This document shows positions 12,111-23,516 of a stretch of 64,000 nt of DNA, one piece after another. A model generated the notes under the pieces. The model was not told the origin of the DNA, made no database searches, and saw only the letters and a list, made by a program, of their open reading frames with translations. This stretch comes from Rhipicephalus microplus. Lineage: Eukaryota > Arthropoda > Arachnida > Ixodida > Ixodidae. Positions within the stretch are counted from its first letter, which is position 1; every line of letters begins with the position of its first letter. The stretch spans positions 5,581,821-5,645,820 of the forward strand of contig NC_134710.1 in assembly GCF_043290135.1 (NCBI RefSeq). Direction: 5' to 3'. A program made the translations under genes and the position numbers.

Positions 12111-12429
12111 GCCTACTCATCATCATTCACTTTGTGAATATGGCGGCACTTTTTTATGCTTGCTATGTCTTCTTGTTTTTCATTCCGTTCAATATCAAGC
12201 TCATCGGGTCCGTTTTTTCTGATTGTCACTGCCGTGTACTTTTTATCAGTCGAGAATCGGTGCATTCGCTAGGCCTACTCGCTTCGCTAAGCCGGGGTCA
12301 GCCATCTTGATTCTGATTGGGAGAAACAGTTTCTCTGTGGTAAAAAGGTGCAAAGTTCCTCTATTTAAAAACGAACATGGGGGACATCACCGTTTTACAC
12401 CAAATGGAGATACCATCACTCCATGTTTT
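12111..12429. other. Unassigned sequence
   Basis: Probably the 3' flank of the preceding LINE and the left flank of P-like copy b. No gene seen. Confidence 0.4.
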
Positions 12430-12589
12430 TAACATTAAGCACAGTTTTTTACACAAACAATTTATTTTGATGCACGTCAGGTGTTCATGCACTAAATAAT
12501 AGCTTTATTTTTTGCTTTTCCTTTTCGTCCTATATTTGGTTCATGCGTTTAAAAAAATCCGACCCGAGTGAGGCATTAAACACATACTT

Positions 12590-13117
12590 TGCCTTATGCA
12601 AAAACAATTCGGGTTCTGTTTGCTGCCTCGTCAGAATAAACTAAAATGCGCTTTCTTTCGGGGCAAGCCCTTGACGTCCCCTCATGAAAGGCCTAGGCGC
12701 GGCCACCTAAACCAGCTGGTTTTTTATAATAAAGTTTATTCCTCCTCCTCCTACTCCTCCTCCTCTTCCTCCTCGGGCTTTGTCTCTTGGCCACAGTGAC
12801 GGGAGAATCGCTGACGCACTGCAGGAGTTCGCCAAAGGTTCAAAGAGGTTTAAGCGTACAAGTCATTCTCCAGTAGATCTTATTACTTTTTTGAAATTAA
12901 TTTTTAGCTCAAATGCACTGCTTCAGTGTATTACACTACGGTTTATTTACTATTCCACTATTTATTTTCTGTCTTGTCTCATCTTTCTTTTTTTTTCGTA
13001 AATAGATCAATCTTAACCTGTTATTAAAGAAGTGTTTCATAAAAACTATCCGGTTCAATCCCCCAACATGGGTGTGCACCACAATGTCAATGAACTTGAC
13101 TTGACTTGACTTGATAT
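12590..13117 (+). mobile_element. LINE tail(s) inserted in P-like copy b
   Basis: This segment is absent from the intact P element. It contains AATAAAG followed by a (TCC)n-rich tract (12,742-12,775) and ends in an (ACTTG)n pentanucleotide tail (about 13,094-13,113), both usual for LINE 3' ends. No ORF is preserved. Confidence 0.45.
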
Positions 13118-13410
13118 CTCGCCACATTCTTGGTCAAAGCTGCAGTATGCTTTGTGCAGCCAATTTGTTGCGTGTCATTTTCCCCCTTCAGCGTTTCCTT
13201 CACAGATTGAGCCTCAAGACGCGATGTGCTCTAGGAACAAATGATTTTGTTTTCAAGGCTCAGAATGAGGCTACAAAGGGAATTCCACTGATAAAAAAAT
13301 CCGCCGAGACACCACTACTTGCTTGTCTGAGGTGAGAGCTTTCTTAGCACCTTTATAGATAAGCAGTATTTCTTGCGATTCCGAAAAACGGTAGCTAAAT
13401 ACGTTATAAT

Positions 13411-14404
13411 GGTGTCACACGGGCACATTTAATCGCAGTCAGTGTCGATCCGGATTAACCACGATCCGGATTAGGTGCTGCTACACGGTCACTTTTAATC
13501 ACGATCAGGCGTGATCGGGATCAAGAATATCGCGATCAGCGCATTTGCGATCTGCCTGAGAGATCGCGGTTTCGCTGCCGTCTGCACTCCTCAGCTGGGT
13601 TTCTTGAAAGCACAATAATGAAGAAAATCGAGCATAGTTCGATAAAAACTCCCTAAAATAGCTACATGTTTATGAAAAAGCTAATTCTAAACTGTTTAAA
13701 TTGAAATTGAAAAAAAGTATTGCATAATTTAGGATTCGCATCGACCGCATGTAGTTACGGGGGAAGCAGACGGCAAGCAGACAAGCAGTCGACCATTGCC
13801 TTCAGAGCTTTGTGCAACTCTCGCTCCGTCGGAGCTGTTGGATCACCTATAGAAGCAAACTGATTATGAGTGTCGCAAGCCTTTTGACTTCGTCGCAACA
13901 TACGTGCACTTCGTGGTCGAATGAAGAGATCTTTACAGTAATTGACTGCTAGTAGAAGCGACTGGAACAGACTTGAGGCGCCAGAAGTGAAACAATATGG
14001 CACGTACAACGAGGTTGGCGCTTCGCTGCGACTACACGGTCACGACCGAGGGCCATCAGAAAAAAAAAGCTAAGGTGAAGGATTTCACATAGCAATACAG
14101 GTAAGTGCTAGGAAAATTTTATCGAGTGATGGATTTATGAAATTATTATCATGCATGCAAAGTTTTTGACGTTCGAGTGCTTCTTGTGCAAATAACATTG
14201 ATAAAGGGCTCTATAGATATACCGTACGTGGAGTTTTGCCACTGGCATGTTTTACGGCACGCAAATGCCACCTGGGACATTTCATCTGACCCAAGCTCGA
14301 ACCGGATTAGCCTGGGCCGTGTAGCAGCGGTCTAGAAGTTGAACGCGAACAAGAGAACTCATCCGGATCACCCTGATCGCGACTTAAAGTACCAGTGTGA
14401 CACC
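13411..14404. mobile_element. Non-autonomous TIR transposon (about 1 kb)
   Basis: Ends are inverted copies: GGTGTCACACGGGCAC at 13,411 and, read on the minus strand from 14,404, GGTGTCACACTGGTAC. Similarity continues through TTTAA, TCGC and GATCAGG blocks, and a second shared block GCTGCTACACGG sits further in. It lies inside P-like copy b. An open minus-strand frame (13,755-14,009, 84 codons) has no recognised domain. No clear target duplication was seen, so the superfamily is open. Confidence 0.6.
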
Positions 14405-15270
14405 GGTATTATTCGTTACGGTATCACAAAAAAAGGAACGCTATACCACCCTACGTTACCTACAAAAAAAAAGGGTTACGCGTGTTACCGTTACGGCAGA
14501 AAACACAACGCACGTTATTACAGCTATTACTCTAAGATAAGAAGTTCCAGTCTGTGTGCAGTCACTGCGGAACCCTATTAAGAAGTTAATAAACCAAATA
14601 TTTATATTTCACTGAAGCTGCTAACCAAAGAAACCCTTTTAGGTGAATTACTGATATAACTAGTAAAACTTGCACAAAATGCCGGATAGTGGCCTAATGT
14701 TTACCACAGAGTTGCATGTGTTTAATTTTGACGTCATGGCACTTGGTAAATTTATTTCTTATAGTCACAGCAAACAGTAATTCATCATTAATCCTCTACA
14801 AAAAAGAATCACATACTAATCTAGCTCTCCAAAAATGTGCAATAATTATGGCAGCGTGCACCAACTAGTAGAAGCCATGCCTAGATTAAAAAAAATCTCT
14901 AAATTATTTTGTCCCCCATAAAATGACATTTACAGCCCAAATTGTTCTAGTCCCATTCACCTGCATCATTGCCACGAAAATTGCAAGTAATCATACCAAG
15001 GCGTTCAATGTGAGCCTGGCTTTTCTAGGTATTCAATAACCTGTGCTTTGTGACCTAGAGTAAGCAGCAGAAGCAAATGTTTTGAAAGCAGGATAGGTGA
15101 AAAGCTCTACCATATTGCAGGGTGACGTGCTGACAACTACAGCTTGCAGAAGTTAAAGCAAAAGCTCTATTTAGAAAGGTAACGAACAGGTTATACTAGA
15201 GTATACATCGAAAAAAGTAACGTGGTACTTGTAACGGTAACAGTACTACTTGTAACGCGTTACCGCCAAC
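14405..15270. mobile_element. Second insertion with GTAACG-rich ends
   Basis: The stretch between the TIR element and the resumption of P-like copy b. Its ends are rich in GTTACG/CGTAAC words in opposite orientation (14,413-14,510 and 15,200-15,262), reminiscent of hAT-like non-autonomous elements. The interior is AT-rich and non-coding. Boundaries are approximate. Confidence 0.35.
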
Positions 15271-15559
15271 ACCGCAAACAAGACAGTCATTCTTGTATTC
15301 TCGAAATTATTAAGTGCAAGCTTTCTCGCAACATAGCCCGCCATATACTATACAAAGCGGCCATCGCTTCTCTTAGCAGTGTACGATACGAGGACTATAC
15401 ACTTTTAGTGGCGGTGTCTTTTGTTGCGTTCCTCATCATCATACTCCGCTTATGCCGCATTTATTCTACAGACAGAACAGACTTCGTGACTCCGTCAGCT
15501 GCGTTGCCACTCTTGGGACTCTGTGCAAAGCTTTAGAACTTCTAATGTAGTGTATATAT

Positions 15560-15966
15560 TGTCACGGGGTCGTGACGTGGCCGAAGACAGGAGGCTTCGT
15601 GTTGGGATTGAACTGTTTATTTGGGCGAACCCGTGCCCGGTAAACGGAAAGTCCAATTACAGCAGCAGTCTCGCACAGATAGCAGTCTCGGACTGATAGC
15701 GGCGAACAGAGCGTCGGCCTTCGATCAACAACTGACAAGCGGCGAAGCGCGTCGGCATTTATACTCTTGCCGTCGAATGCTCTAGCGTTATCGCTGGCGG
15801 CGGCGTAGGTTCCAGAACAATCTGTACCGTTCGCACAGTGGGCGTGATCTTATCGAAATGATCTACTACAGTCCGAAACCTTCTCGAAAACTGCAGGCGC
15901 GGTTCGCACTGAGAATGGTGTGGTGTTTTGGGACGATAACAAAAACTTGGGAAATGGAACGTGGCA
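15560..15966 (-). repeat. 3' LTR of gypsy element 1
   Basis: Direct repeat of 21,142-21,548. Starts TGTCACGGGGTCGTGACG and ends ACGTGGCA on the plus strand. Confidence 0.95.
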
Positions 15967-15980
15967 TTGCCCCCCTCTGA
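15967..15980 (-). promoter_or_regulatory. Polypurine tract of gypsy element 1
   Basis: Read on the minus strand, AGAGGGGGGCAA directly precedes the 3' LTR, the expected site of plus-strand DNA priming. Confidence 0.7.
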
Positions 15981-16095
15981 AAAAAAAGGCATCGACCCGA
16001 TGCTTTAACTAAAGATGAAGGTACAATAATAATGCTTGAAAGTACAATGAATAAGTTACGATACAACTATAATACAAAAACACTGTTTCAGTTTG

Positions 16096-17185
16096 TTAAC
16101 GCGCATGAAACGGCTTGAGGCGCGCGACATGTACGACTTCAGGTCGCAATCGGCGTCGTTGAGAGTTCGTGATGCCGTCGGGGACAACCTCGTAATCAAG
16201 TGGGCCGAGACGTCGAACCACCCTGTACGGTCCGAAGTACCGTCGCAGAAGCTTTTCACTTAGTCCACGTCGGCGTATCGGCGTCCACACCCAAACACGT
16301 TCACCGGGCTGGTATTCCACAAAGCGTCGTCGAAGGTTGTAACGGTGGCTGTCGGTCGTCTGTTGATTCTTGATACGGAGACGCGCAAGTTGTCGGGCTT
16401 CTTCGGCGCGTTGAAGGTGCTCGCTCACATCGAGGTTTTCTTCGTCGGTGACGTTGGGTAACATGGCATCGAGCGTCGTTGCCGGGCTCCTTCCGTAGAC
16501 CAATTTGTATGGAGATATCTGTGTCGTCTCCTGCACCGCCGTGTTGTATGCGAAGGTCACATACGGAAGAATGGCGTCCCACGTCTTTGTGTTCGACATC
16601 GACGTACATTGACAGCATGTCGGCGATCGTCTTGTTAAGCCACTCAGTGAGGCCGTTGGTCTGTGGGTGGCACGCTGTCGTCCGGCGGTGGTTTGTTTGG
16701 CTGTATGCCAAGATCGCTTGAGTCAAGTCGGCAGTGAATGCCGTTCCTCTGTCGGTGATAAGGACCTCCGGGGCGCCGTTACGTAGGACGATATTTTCGA
16801 CGAAGAACTTAGCTACCTCGGATGCACTGCCTTTTGGCAGGGCTTTTGTCTCGGCATAGCAGGTGAGGTAGTCGGTAGCTACCACGATCCACTTGTTTCC
16901 GAAAGTCGACGTCGGGAACGGCCCCAGTAGGTCCATACCAATCTGCTGGAAAGATCGGTAAGGTGGATCAATTGGCTGCAGAAGTCCCGCTGGCCTTGTC
17001 GGCGGTGTCTTGCGTCGCTGACAGTCCCGGCATGTCCTCACATAACGAGTGACGTCGGTGGTAAGACGTGGCCAGTAGTACCTTTCTTGTATCCTCGCGA
17101 GCGTGCGAGAAACACAGAGGTGCCCTGCCGTCGGATCATCGTGCAGGGCCTGCAGGAGTTCTTGTCGCAGAGCTGAAGGCACCAC
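16096..17185 (-). pseudogene. Gypsy 1 integrase
   Basis: Two frames: 17,185-16,301 and 16,599-16,096. The first holds the N-terminal zinc region (a His pair, then CRDCQRRKTPP) and the core with DLLGPFPTS, ATDYLTCYAETK, LITDRGTAF and, at the third acidic position, NGLTEWLN. The D, D and E residues are thus all present. The second frame carries the C-terminal region (QPGERVWVW, then FGPYRVVRRLGPLDYEVV), a GPY/F-type module. The frame changes near 16,592 at a short A run, and the join to RNase H near 17,225 is also shifted. The enzyme would insert the element cDNA into the genome. Confidence 0.88.
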
Positions 17186-19715
17186 GAGGAGGTACTTAGC
17201 TCGAAGCGGTGAAAAGTTTTTCTTTTGTAAAGACCGTTTCGTAGAAAGAACGACGCAAGTGTGCGCTTGAATACCTTCGGGACTTCGACGGTCCTGCCTT
17301 CGAGGTATTCTATTAGGGCCTTAAGTTCCGGGTCGGCTCGCTGTCGTTCAGCGAAGTCGTCGGTAGTTATCGTTCCCAAGAAGTACTCGTCATCCGGGTC
17401 GTCGGGTAGCGGTTGGTCGACAGGCGCACGAGAGAGACAGTCGGCGTCAGAGTGTTTTTTGCCGGACTTGTAAATGACAGTAATGTCATACTCTTGAAGT
17501 CTCAGGCTCCATCGTGCGAGGCGACCTGAAGGGTCCTTCAAGGTGGCTAGCCAACACAAGGCGTGGTGGTCGCTCACAACTTTGAAGGGCCTGCCGTAGA
17601 GGTAGGGGCGAAATTTCGACGTAGCACAGATGATGGCGAGGCACTCCTTTTCTGTTGTGGAATAATTTGCTTCTGCTTTGGATAGCGATCGGCTGGCGTA
17701 ACTAATAACGCTTTCAAGTCCGTCAGCCCTCTGCACAAGAACGGTGCCAAGACCTACGCTGCTTGCGTCAGTATGTATTTCTGTCTCGGCGAATTCGTCG
17801 AAATGGGCAAGTAACGGAGGCGTCTGGAGTCGATGTTTAAGCTCCTGGAAAGCGTGTTCCTGTGGCGTTTCCCATTTGAACTCCACGTCGGCCTTGGTAA
17901 GGTTAGTGAGAGGATCGGCGATGCGGGCAAAGTTTTTCACGAACCGCCTATAATAGGCGCACAGGCCCAGAAATCGGCGCACGCCCTTCTTGTCAGTGGG
18001 CGGCGGGAAGTCGGCGATGGCGGCTGTTTTCCGTGGATCGGGACGAACTCCAGACTTGCTGATAACGTGTCCCAGAAACAAGAGCTCCTCATACGCAAAT
18101 CTGCACTTTTCTGGCTTCAGTGTGAGTCCGGACGTCTTGATGACTTGAAGTACAGCTTCAAGGTGCCGAAGATGCTCGTCGAAACTCGAAGAAAATATGA
18201 CGACGTCGTCCAAGTACACAAGGCAAGTTTGCCACTTCAATCCTGCCAGTACTGTATCCATAACGCGTTGAAAAGTTGCAGGCGCTGAGCAAAGGCCGAA
18301 GGGCATCACCTTAAACTCGAAGAGGCCGTCCAGTGTTATAAACGCCGTCTTCTCTCGGTCCCTTTCGTCGACTTCGATTTTCCAATAGCCAGTCTTGAGG
18401 TCCATTGACGAAAAGTACTTGGCGTTATGGAGCCGATCAAGTGCGTCGTCTAGTCGTGGGTGAGGATACACGTCCTTTTTCTTATTTTGTTCAGGCGGTG
18501 ATAATCGACGCAGAAACGTAGGGTCCCATCCTTTTTCTTCACTAACACCACGGGGGATGCCCATGGACTCTTGGACGGCTGGATAATGTCATCCCGCAGC
18601 ATTTCATCAACTTGTCTCTTCATGGCCTCACGTTCTCGCGTCAAAACCCTGTACGGACTCTGACGGAGTGGTCTGGCATTTTCTTCGGTTATGATGCGAT
18701 GTTTCGTGATTGGGGTCTGCCGAATTTTCGATGACGACGAAAAGCAATCTTCGTATTGCCGGAGCAGGGCTTTGAGCTGTTCTTGCTTATCGTTCGGTAG
18801 TCTGGGATTGACGTCGAAAGCTATGGGAGGGGCTTGGTTCCTCTGAGCAGGTTCCGCAGAATTGGCAGGGGCGAAAGCACTGGTCGCTTCGACAATTTCT
18901 TCGATGTATGCGACCGTTGTTCCTTTGTTCACATGTTTGTACTCATTGCTGAAATTCGTGAGCATAACCGTTGCTTTGCCTCCCCGCAGCTGTGCTACTC
19001 CTCTTGCGACGCAAATATTTCGAGTGACCAACAGATGCTGACTGCCTTCAACGACGCCTTTCAAGTCAGGTGATTTAGGAGCGCCGACTGAAATATTGAC
19101 GCTTGAGCGAGGCGGAATGGTGACTTGTTCTTCCAGCACATTCAAGGCATGGTGTCCTGACGGCGTGCGCAGTGGTAGTGCTTTTTCTGTGGATAACGTT
19201 ATCGACTTTGTTCTTAGGTTGATGACAGCACCATGGAGGCATAAGAAGTCCATGCCAAGGATGACATCTCTAGAGCAACGCTGTAGGACTACGAAGTCTG
19301 TAGGATAAATACGGCCATTAATGGCGACTCTCGCTGTGCAGATTCCTGCAGGCGTTACAAGATGACCTCCGGCTGTGCGGATTTCAGGGCCTTTCCAAGC
19401 TGTCCTAATTTTCTTTAACTTCGCGGCGAACGACCCACTGATGACAGAATAGTCGGCTCCAGTATCGGCGAGAGCGGTCACACTGTGGCCGTCAATAAGA
19501 ACGTCGATGTCGCTAGTTCGCCGTCTCGCATTACAGTTAGGGCGTGGCGTCGGGTCACGGCTCCGTCGGCTTGTTCCGCTGCTTCCTTGTTGCGTCGTCA
19601 GGCCACCTTCGGTAAGTGAGCTTTCGCCGTCAGGGCTTTGCCTGTTTGGCATCGTGTTCGGAAAGCTCCATCGCGGCGTCGTCGTCGTCGGAGGATCTTC
19701 GGTAGTTCGTCGCAC
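17186..19715 (-). pseudogene. Gypsy 1 protease, RT and RNase H
   Basis: The frame from 19,715 carries a retropepsin (ADTGADYS, about 19,446-19,469, the catalytic Asp intact) and the RT fingers (ending [11 protein letters not shown]). A one-base shift at an A run near 18,475 moves to the frame from about 18,490. This contains MDLKTGYW, GLCSAPATFQR, the catalytic VYLDDVVIFS (YLDD at 18,205-18,216) and RNase H (HTDASSVGLG, SRSLSKAEANYSTTEKE, then KSGKKHSDADCLSRAP). A further shift at an A run near 17,225 separates it from integrase. All key catalytic residues are visible, so the copy is disabled mainly by small indels. Confidence 0.9.
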
Positions 19716-19872
19716 AGCAACCGCACCTCCACCGGTTGCTGCCCTTAGTTTCCTGGATACGGGTTTGGAGACCGGCCCCGCGTTGGGCCAAAGTACTGCC
19801 GGTGGTGCGGTGACGTGCGGCGGCTGGGCGACGGCGAACGCGAAGGGCTTCGTGGTGTCTACCGAGTTCCTG

Positions 19873-21147
19873 TCAGGTAGTCGGCGATGTCACGTGGTCG
19901 TTCTCCTGGCTATGGACGCGGTGCATTGACGGCGAAGCCACACAGTCCCATCTGTCGGTACTGGCAACGGCGGTATGTGTGTCCGGCCTCGCCGCAGTGG
20001 TAGCAGAGCGGGCGATGGTCAGGGGTGCGCCAGACGTCAGTCTTCCTCGGTGCACTGCGCTGGGCCGCTGGCGAACGGTATGACGTCGGGGTGGGGGGGG
20101 GGGGGGTGGCGGCGGTGGCGTCTGTCGACGGAAGTGCGATGGGGCGGTGTTTTGGCGTGGACGGGGAGGAGCATTAAGGTGCAGTGCAGCGGCGTAGCTC
20201 ATAGCTTCCGGCTCGGGTAGCGGTGCGTGGGGAGTTTGAAGCGATTGCCGGACTTCTTCTCGCACAATGTCGGCGATCGAATCCACTTGAGGCTGCGCCG
20301 GAGGCAACAGTTTGCGCAGCTCTTCCCGCACGATCGCTCGGATCGTTTCACGCAGGTCGTCGGAGTCACTGGCTTGAGCAGCAGCGCATTCTGGAGTCAG
20401 GCGACGATTATACTGTCTGCTGCGCATGTATAGCGTTTTTTCAATGGTGGTCGCCTCGGATACAAATTCTTGGACGCTGTTCGGTGGATTCCTCATTAGT
20501 CCCGCGAAGAGCTCCTGTTTGACCCCTCGCATGAGGAAACGAACTTTCTTCTCCTCAGGCATGTTTGGGTCAGCGTGACGAAATAGGCGGGTCATCTCCT
20601 CTGTGAAAATTCCAACCTTCTCATTTGGTAGCTGAACCCGAGTCTCTAGTTGAGCAGTGGCCCTTTCTTTGCGAGCGACGCTCGCGAACGTTTGCAGAAA
20701 TGCGCCGCAGGAGACATCCCACGTTCGGAGCGTGGACTCACGATTCTCTAGCCAGGTCCTTGCGGTGTCTTCCAGGTAGAAGTACACACGACGGAGCTTT
20801 TCTTCGTTGTCCCAGTGGTTGAGGGCGGCCACACGGTCGTATGTTTCTAGCCAGGACTCCGGGTCTTCGAACGATGACCCATGGAAAGTTGGTGGTTCCC
20901 TGGGTTGATGCATGACCATCGTGGGCTAGAATGCGGTGGTTGTCATTGTCGCTGCAGTCGCGGTCATGGCCTTGGTCTTCCGCGCCTTGTCTTCTAGAAT
21001 CCCGTACTCCGGTGGTAGCCCTTGCTGTCGGCGGCTTGTTCGCTGCTCCTGGTTGGCGTCGGTGTCTTCTCCGCGACGTGGGCGGGGTTCACGGCTTGAC
21101 GGGGGCGTCCGGTACATGAACGAAGCAGCATCTCCACCAGATGTCAC
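19873..21147 (-). pseudogene. Gypsy 1 gag with zinc knuckle
   Basis: The long frame (20,919-19,873) has a retrotransposon gag domain (FHGSSFEDPESWLETYDRV, ARTWLENRE, FLMRGVKQELFAGL) and then a proline-rich stretch. An in-frame TAG at 20,926-20,928 separates it from 73 upstream in-frame codons starting at 21,147, which may be the true N-terminus. After the G/C homopolymer at about 20,091-20,105 the coding frame changes; in the new frame a CCHC knuckle CYHCGEAGHTYRRC appears (about 19,965-20,010). Another TAG lies shortly after it. Gag would form the particle and bind RNA. Confidence 0.85.
21126..21139 (-). promoter_or_regulatory. Primer binding site of gypsy element 1
   Basis: Two bases inside the 5' LTR the minus strand reads TGGTGGAGATGCTG, starting with the TGG that pairs with a tRNA CCA end. 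The tRNA species was not assigned. Confidence 0.6.
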
Positions 21148-21548
21148 GGGGTCGTGACGTGGCCGAAGACAGGAGGCTTCGTGTTGGGATTTAACTGTTT
21201 ATTTGGGCGAACCTGGGCCCGGTAAACGGAAAGTCCAATTACAGCAGCAGTCTCGCACAGATAGCAGTCTCGGACTGATAGCGGCGAACAGAGCGTCGGC
21301 CTTCGATCAACAACTGACAAGCGGCGAAGCGCGTCGGCATTTATACTCTTGCCGTCGAATGCTCTAGCGTTATCGCTGGCGGCGGCGTAGGTTCCAGAAC
21401 AATCTGTACCGTTCGCACAGTGGGCGTGATCTTATCGAAATGATCTACTACAGTCCGGAACCTTCTCGAAAACTGCAGGCGCGGTTCGCGCTGAGAATGG
21501 TGTGGTGTTTTGGGACGATAACAAAAACTTGGGAAATGGAACGTGGCA
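21142..21548 (-). repeat. 5' LTR of gypsy element 1
   Basis: Direct repeat of 15,560-15,966, about 98.8 percent identical by eye; carries the promoter-proximal end for the minus-strand element. Confidence 0.95.
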
Positions 21549-21641
21549 ATATGGTGATCTGATGCATGATGGTATGTTGTTCAGTATTTTGCGGAGGAAC
21601 GAAATTAGTTACGTAACGTGTTGCAGTAGCAGTCGAAAGTC

Positions 21642-21700
<59 letters not shown>
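21642..21700. repeat. (AAT)n microsatellite
   Basis: About 19 uninterrupted trinucleotide units. Confidence 0.98.
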
Positions 21701-21701
<1 letters not shown>

Positions 21702-21989
21702 TTTTCTCCGAATCACGGTTTCATTATGAGGAGCGCCTCAGCGAAGCGCTCCGAAAATGTTCACTATGTGGTTGAAACTGAAATTTCGCCTAGTTAGTTT
21801 TGATCTAAATACATATTATGCAGCGAAAAAGACCGGGACAGAGAAATATGCACACAAGACGACCGCCAGATAGAACAGAAAATTTTACTGCGGACACTAG
21901 AGGTATATTGTGAAACAACAAAAATTATAAACTGATAGTGACGTCACCATTCTACCGTCAGGGCTAGCTGCGCGTCGCACATGCATTCC

Positions 21990-22215
21990 ATAAGCCAATT
22001 TCTTTTTTTGGCACACTTATCTGGCTGTCCGCGTATATACATGGCATCTCTCGTTGGATCTGGCCCTGTCCGGACATCCGAGTTTCACAAAATGCAGGGG
22101 TGCACTCACACCGCTTACAATGATGGACCACATCGCCCACCACGAAAAGCGATGAAGCCGCTGTTCGATGATATTTCACTGAAACAGCGCTCCATCTGTG
22201 CCACATAACATTAAC
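21990..22215 (-). mobile_element. Penelope-like element fragment, C-terminal end
   Basis: Minus-strand frame encoding the tail of a GIY-YIG-bearing PLE protein (YHRTAASSL, then HHCKRCECTPAF). It is an inverted homologue of 22,670-22,860. Confidence 0.55.
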
Positions 22216-22429
22216 GATGAACTGTCTGCGCTGAAGTGTCAGTGCGGCTCTCTAAGAAGTCTTGCAGCCACAGGGCCATGAGAAAGATTAAAAGCGCAAA
22301 TGACCCGCTTTCCAGACGCAGGGTTCCCCCGTGTGGCGCCTGTCGTGGAAAGCCTTCTCGACGAAGTGATGCCCGTACTTCCACAAAGGAAGACCGAAGC
22401 CGACGTGGTACTCGGCAAGTATGAGAGCC

Positions 22430-22870
22430 CTACCGCATTCATCAGCTTACACTGCAGATGGCTTGAAGGATGTGGCCAATAAATGTGATGCCGATGTGCT
22501 CTGCCTTATGCACCGAGTAAGTTGATGAGGCCGGGCCCTGCTGCGAATGAGAAAAGGAGGTCATAAATGCCCAAGAAAAACAATAAAACGCGCTACCAGG
22601 TTGGTTTCTTGTGTTGAACACATCATATACAGCATACCACTGTCATGCAAAAAAAAATGTTACGCGGGGCAGACGGGGTGTTGTTTGAATGAGAGGGCAT
22701 CATACGGCGGCTTCATCACTTGCCGTATGGGGCCCCTTGGCCCATCATTGTAAGCGGTGTGGGTGCACCCCTGCATTTGGTGCAACTGAGCTATTGGGAC
22801 GAGGCCACATATGACGCGAGAGGCCATGTATATACACAGGCGGCCAGATAAGTTTGCTCTCAATTTTACC
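22430..22870 (+). mobile_element. Penelope-like element fragment with GIY-YIG
   Basis: The frame at 22,547-22,753 reads VEHIIYSIPLSCKKK then CYAGQTGCCLNERAS, matching the start of the GIY-YIG endonuclease of Penelope-like elements (aromatic-Ser/Val-Ile-Pro, x-AGQTG, LNxR). A frame change near 22,690 continues into HHTAASSL and HHCKRCGCTPAF. Nothing of the RT was found. It points away from the inverted fragment at 21,990-22,215, with about 210 bp between them. Confidence 0.6.
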
Positions 22871-23516
22871 AAAAAGCCACAGCTTTTCTCAAAGGTGAAG
22901 CAGTCAACACGATAGCAACAAATTCGAAGGTCACGCGCAGAATGGCAATCAGATGTAAACGTGACCTCCATTTCTCACGCAGAAATGACGCAGGAAACGT
23001 ACTCACAGGTATGAATGAACGCGAATGAGCGTCTCAAATGTTAATTCGCTGTGTTTGAAAAACGCGCTCTTTTCGCGAACGGAGACTGCAATGATTGCAG
23101 TGGCCATTAAGCGCTTGGTAACTACAACAGAATCGTTCCTGTGAAAACACAGGCCCCAAGGCCAGCCAAGACGTACGATTCTCGCCACTGAGAGATAAGG
23201 CAACACCACCTAGACTATTCACAAGGCCCGTTCATACCCCTTTCTCAAGACGGCATATGTCACGCTAGTTGTTCGACTGTCCAGTGGCCGAGGACGCGTT
23301 GCTCAGGCGGTGGTGTTGGTGACCCCGCGCACTTTTTTACCCCGAACGGCGGACAAGCCACGACAGGTTCGCCTTTCATCGCTACCTGCTTCGCTGGTTA
23401 GACTGCGTTAGGCTTGGTGCTGCATCGCACTGCTGTGAGTCTTCGTCTGTTCCCACGTGTCCTATTTTATTGGTGTTGCATTTGTGAGTATGTGATTACA
23501 CATCGATCAGTGCGAC

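Larger units (their letters stand above)
12430..15559 (-). mobile_element. Degenerate P-like element (copy b) with nested insertions
   Basis: Three blocks match the 3' end of the intact P element at 59.1-63.6 kb in order and strand: 12,430-12,585 (against about 59,470-59,630), 13,119-13,385 (against about 59,635-59,880) and about 15,276-15,550 (against about 59,885-60,160). They encode the last transposase exon with stops. Between them lie a LINE-tail insertion (12,590-13,117) and two further insertions (13,411-14,404 and 14,405-15,270). The gypsy element at 15,560 interrupts it again. Confidence 0.65.
15560..21548 (-). mobile_element. Ty3/gypsy LTR retrotransposon 1, full length, young
   Basis: A complete 5,989-bp element on the minus strand. 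The two 407-bp LTRs (15,560-15,966 and 21,142-21,548) begin TG and end CA and differ at about 5 positions by eye. A 4-bp target duplication ATAT flanks it (15,556-15,559 and 21,549-21,552). The internal order is PBS, gag with zinc knuckle, protease, RT, RNase H, integrase, polypurine tract: the Ty3/gypsy order. No envelope frame is seen. It inserted into P-like copy b. Confidence 0.93.

Noticed and set aside
17261..20822. Plus-strand open frames inside gypsy element 1
   Set aside because: Shadows of the minus-strand gag and pol frames.
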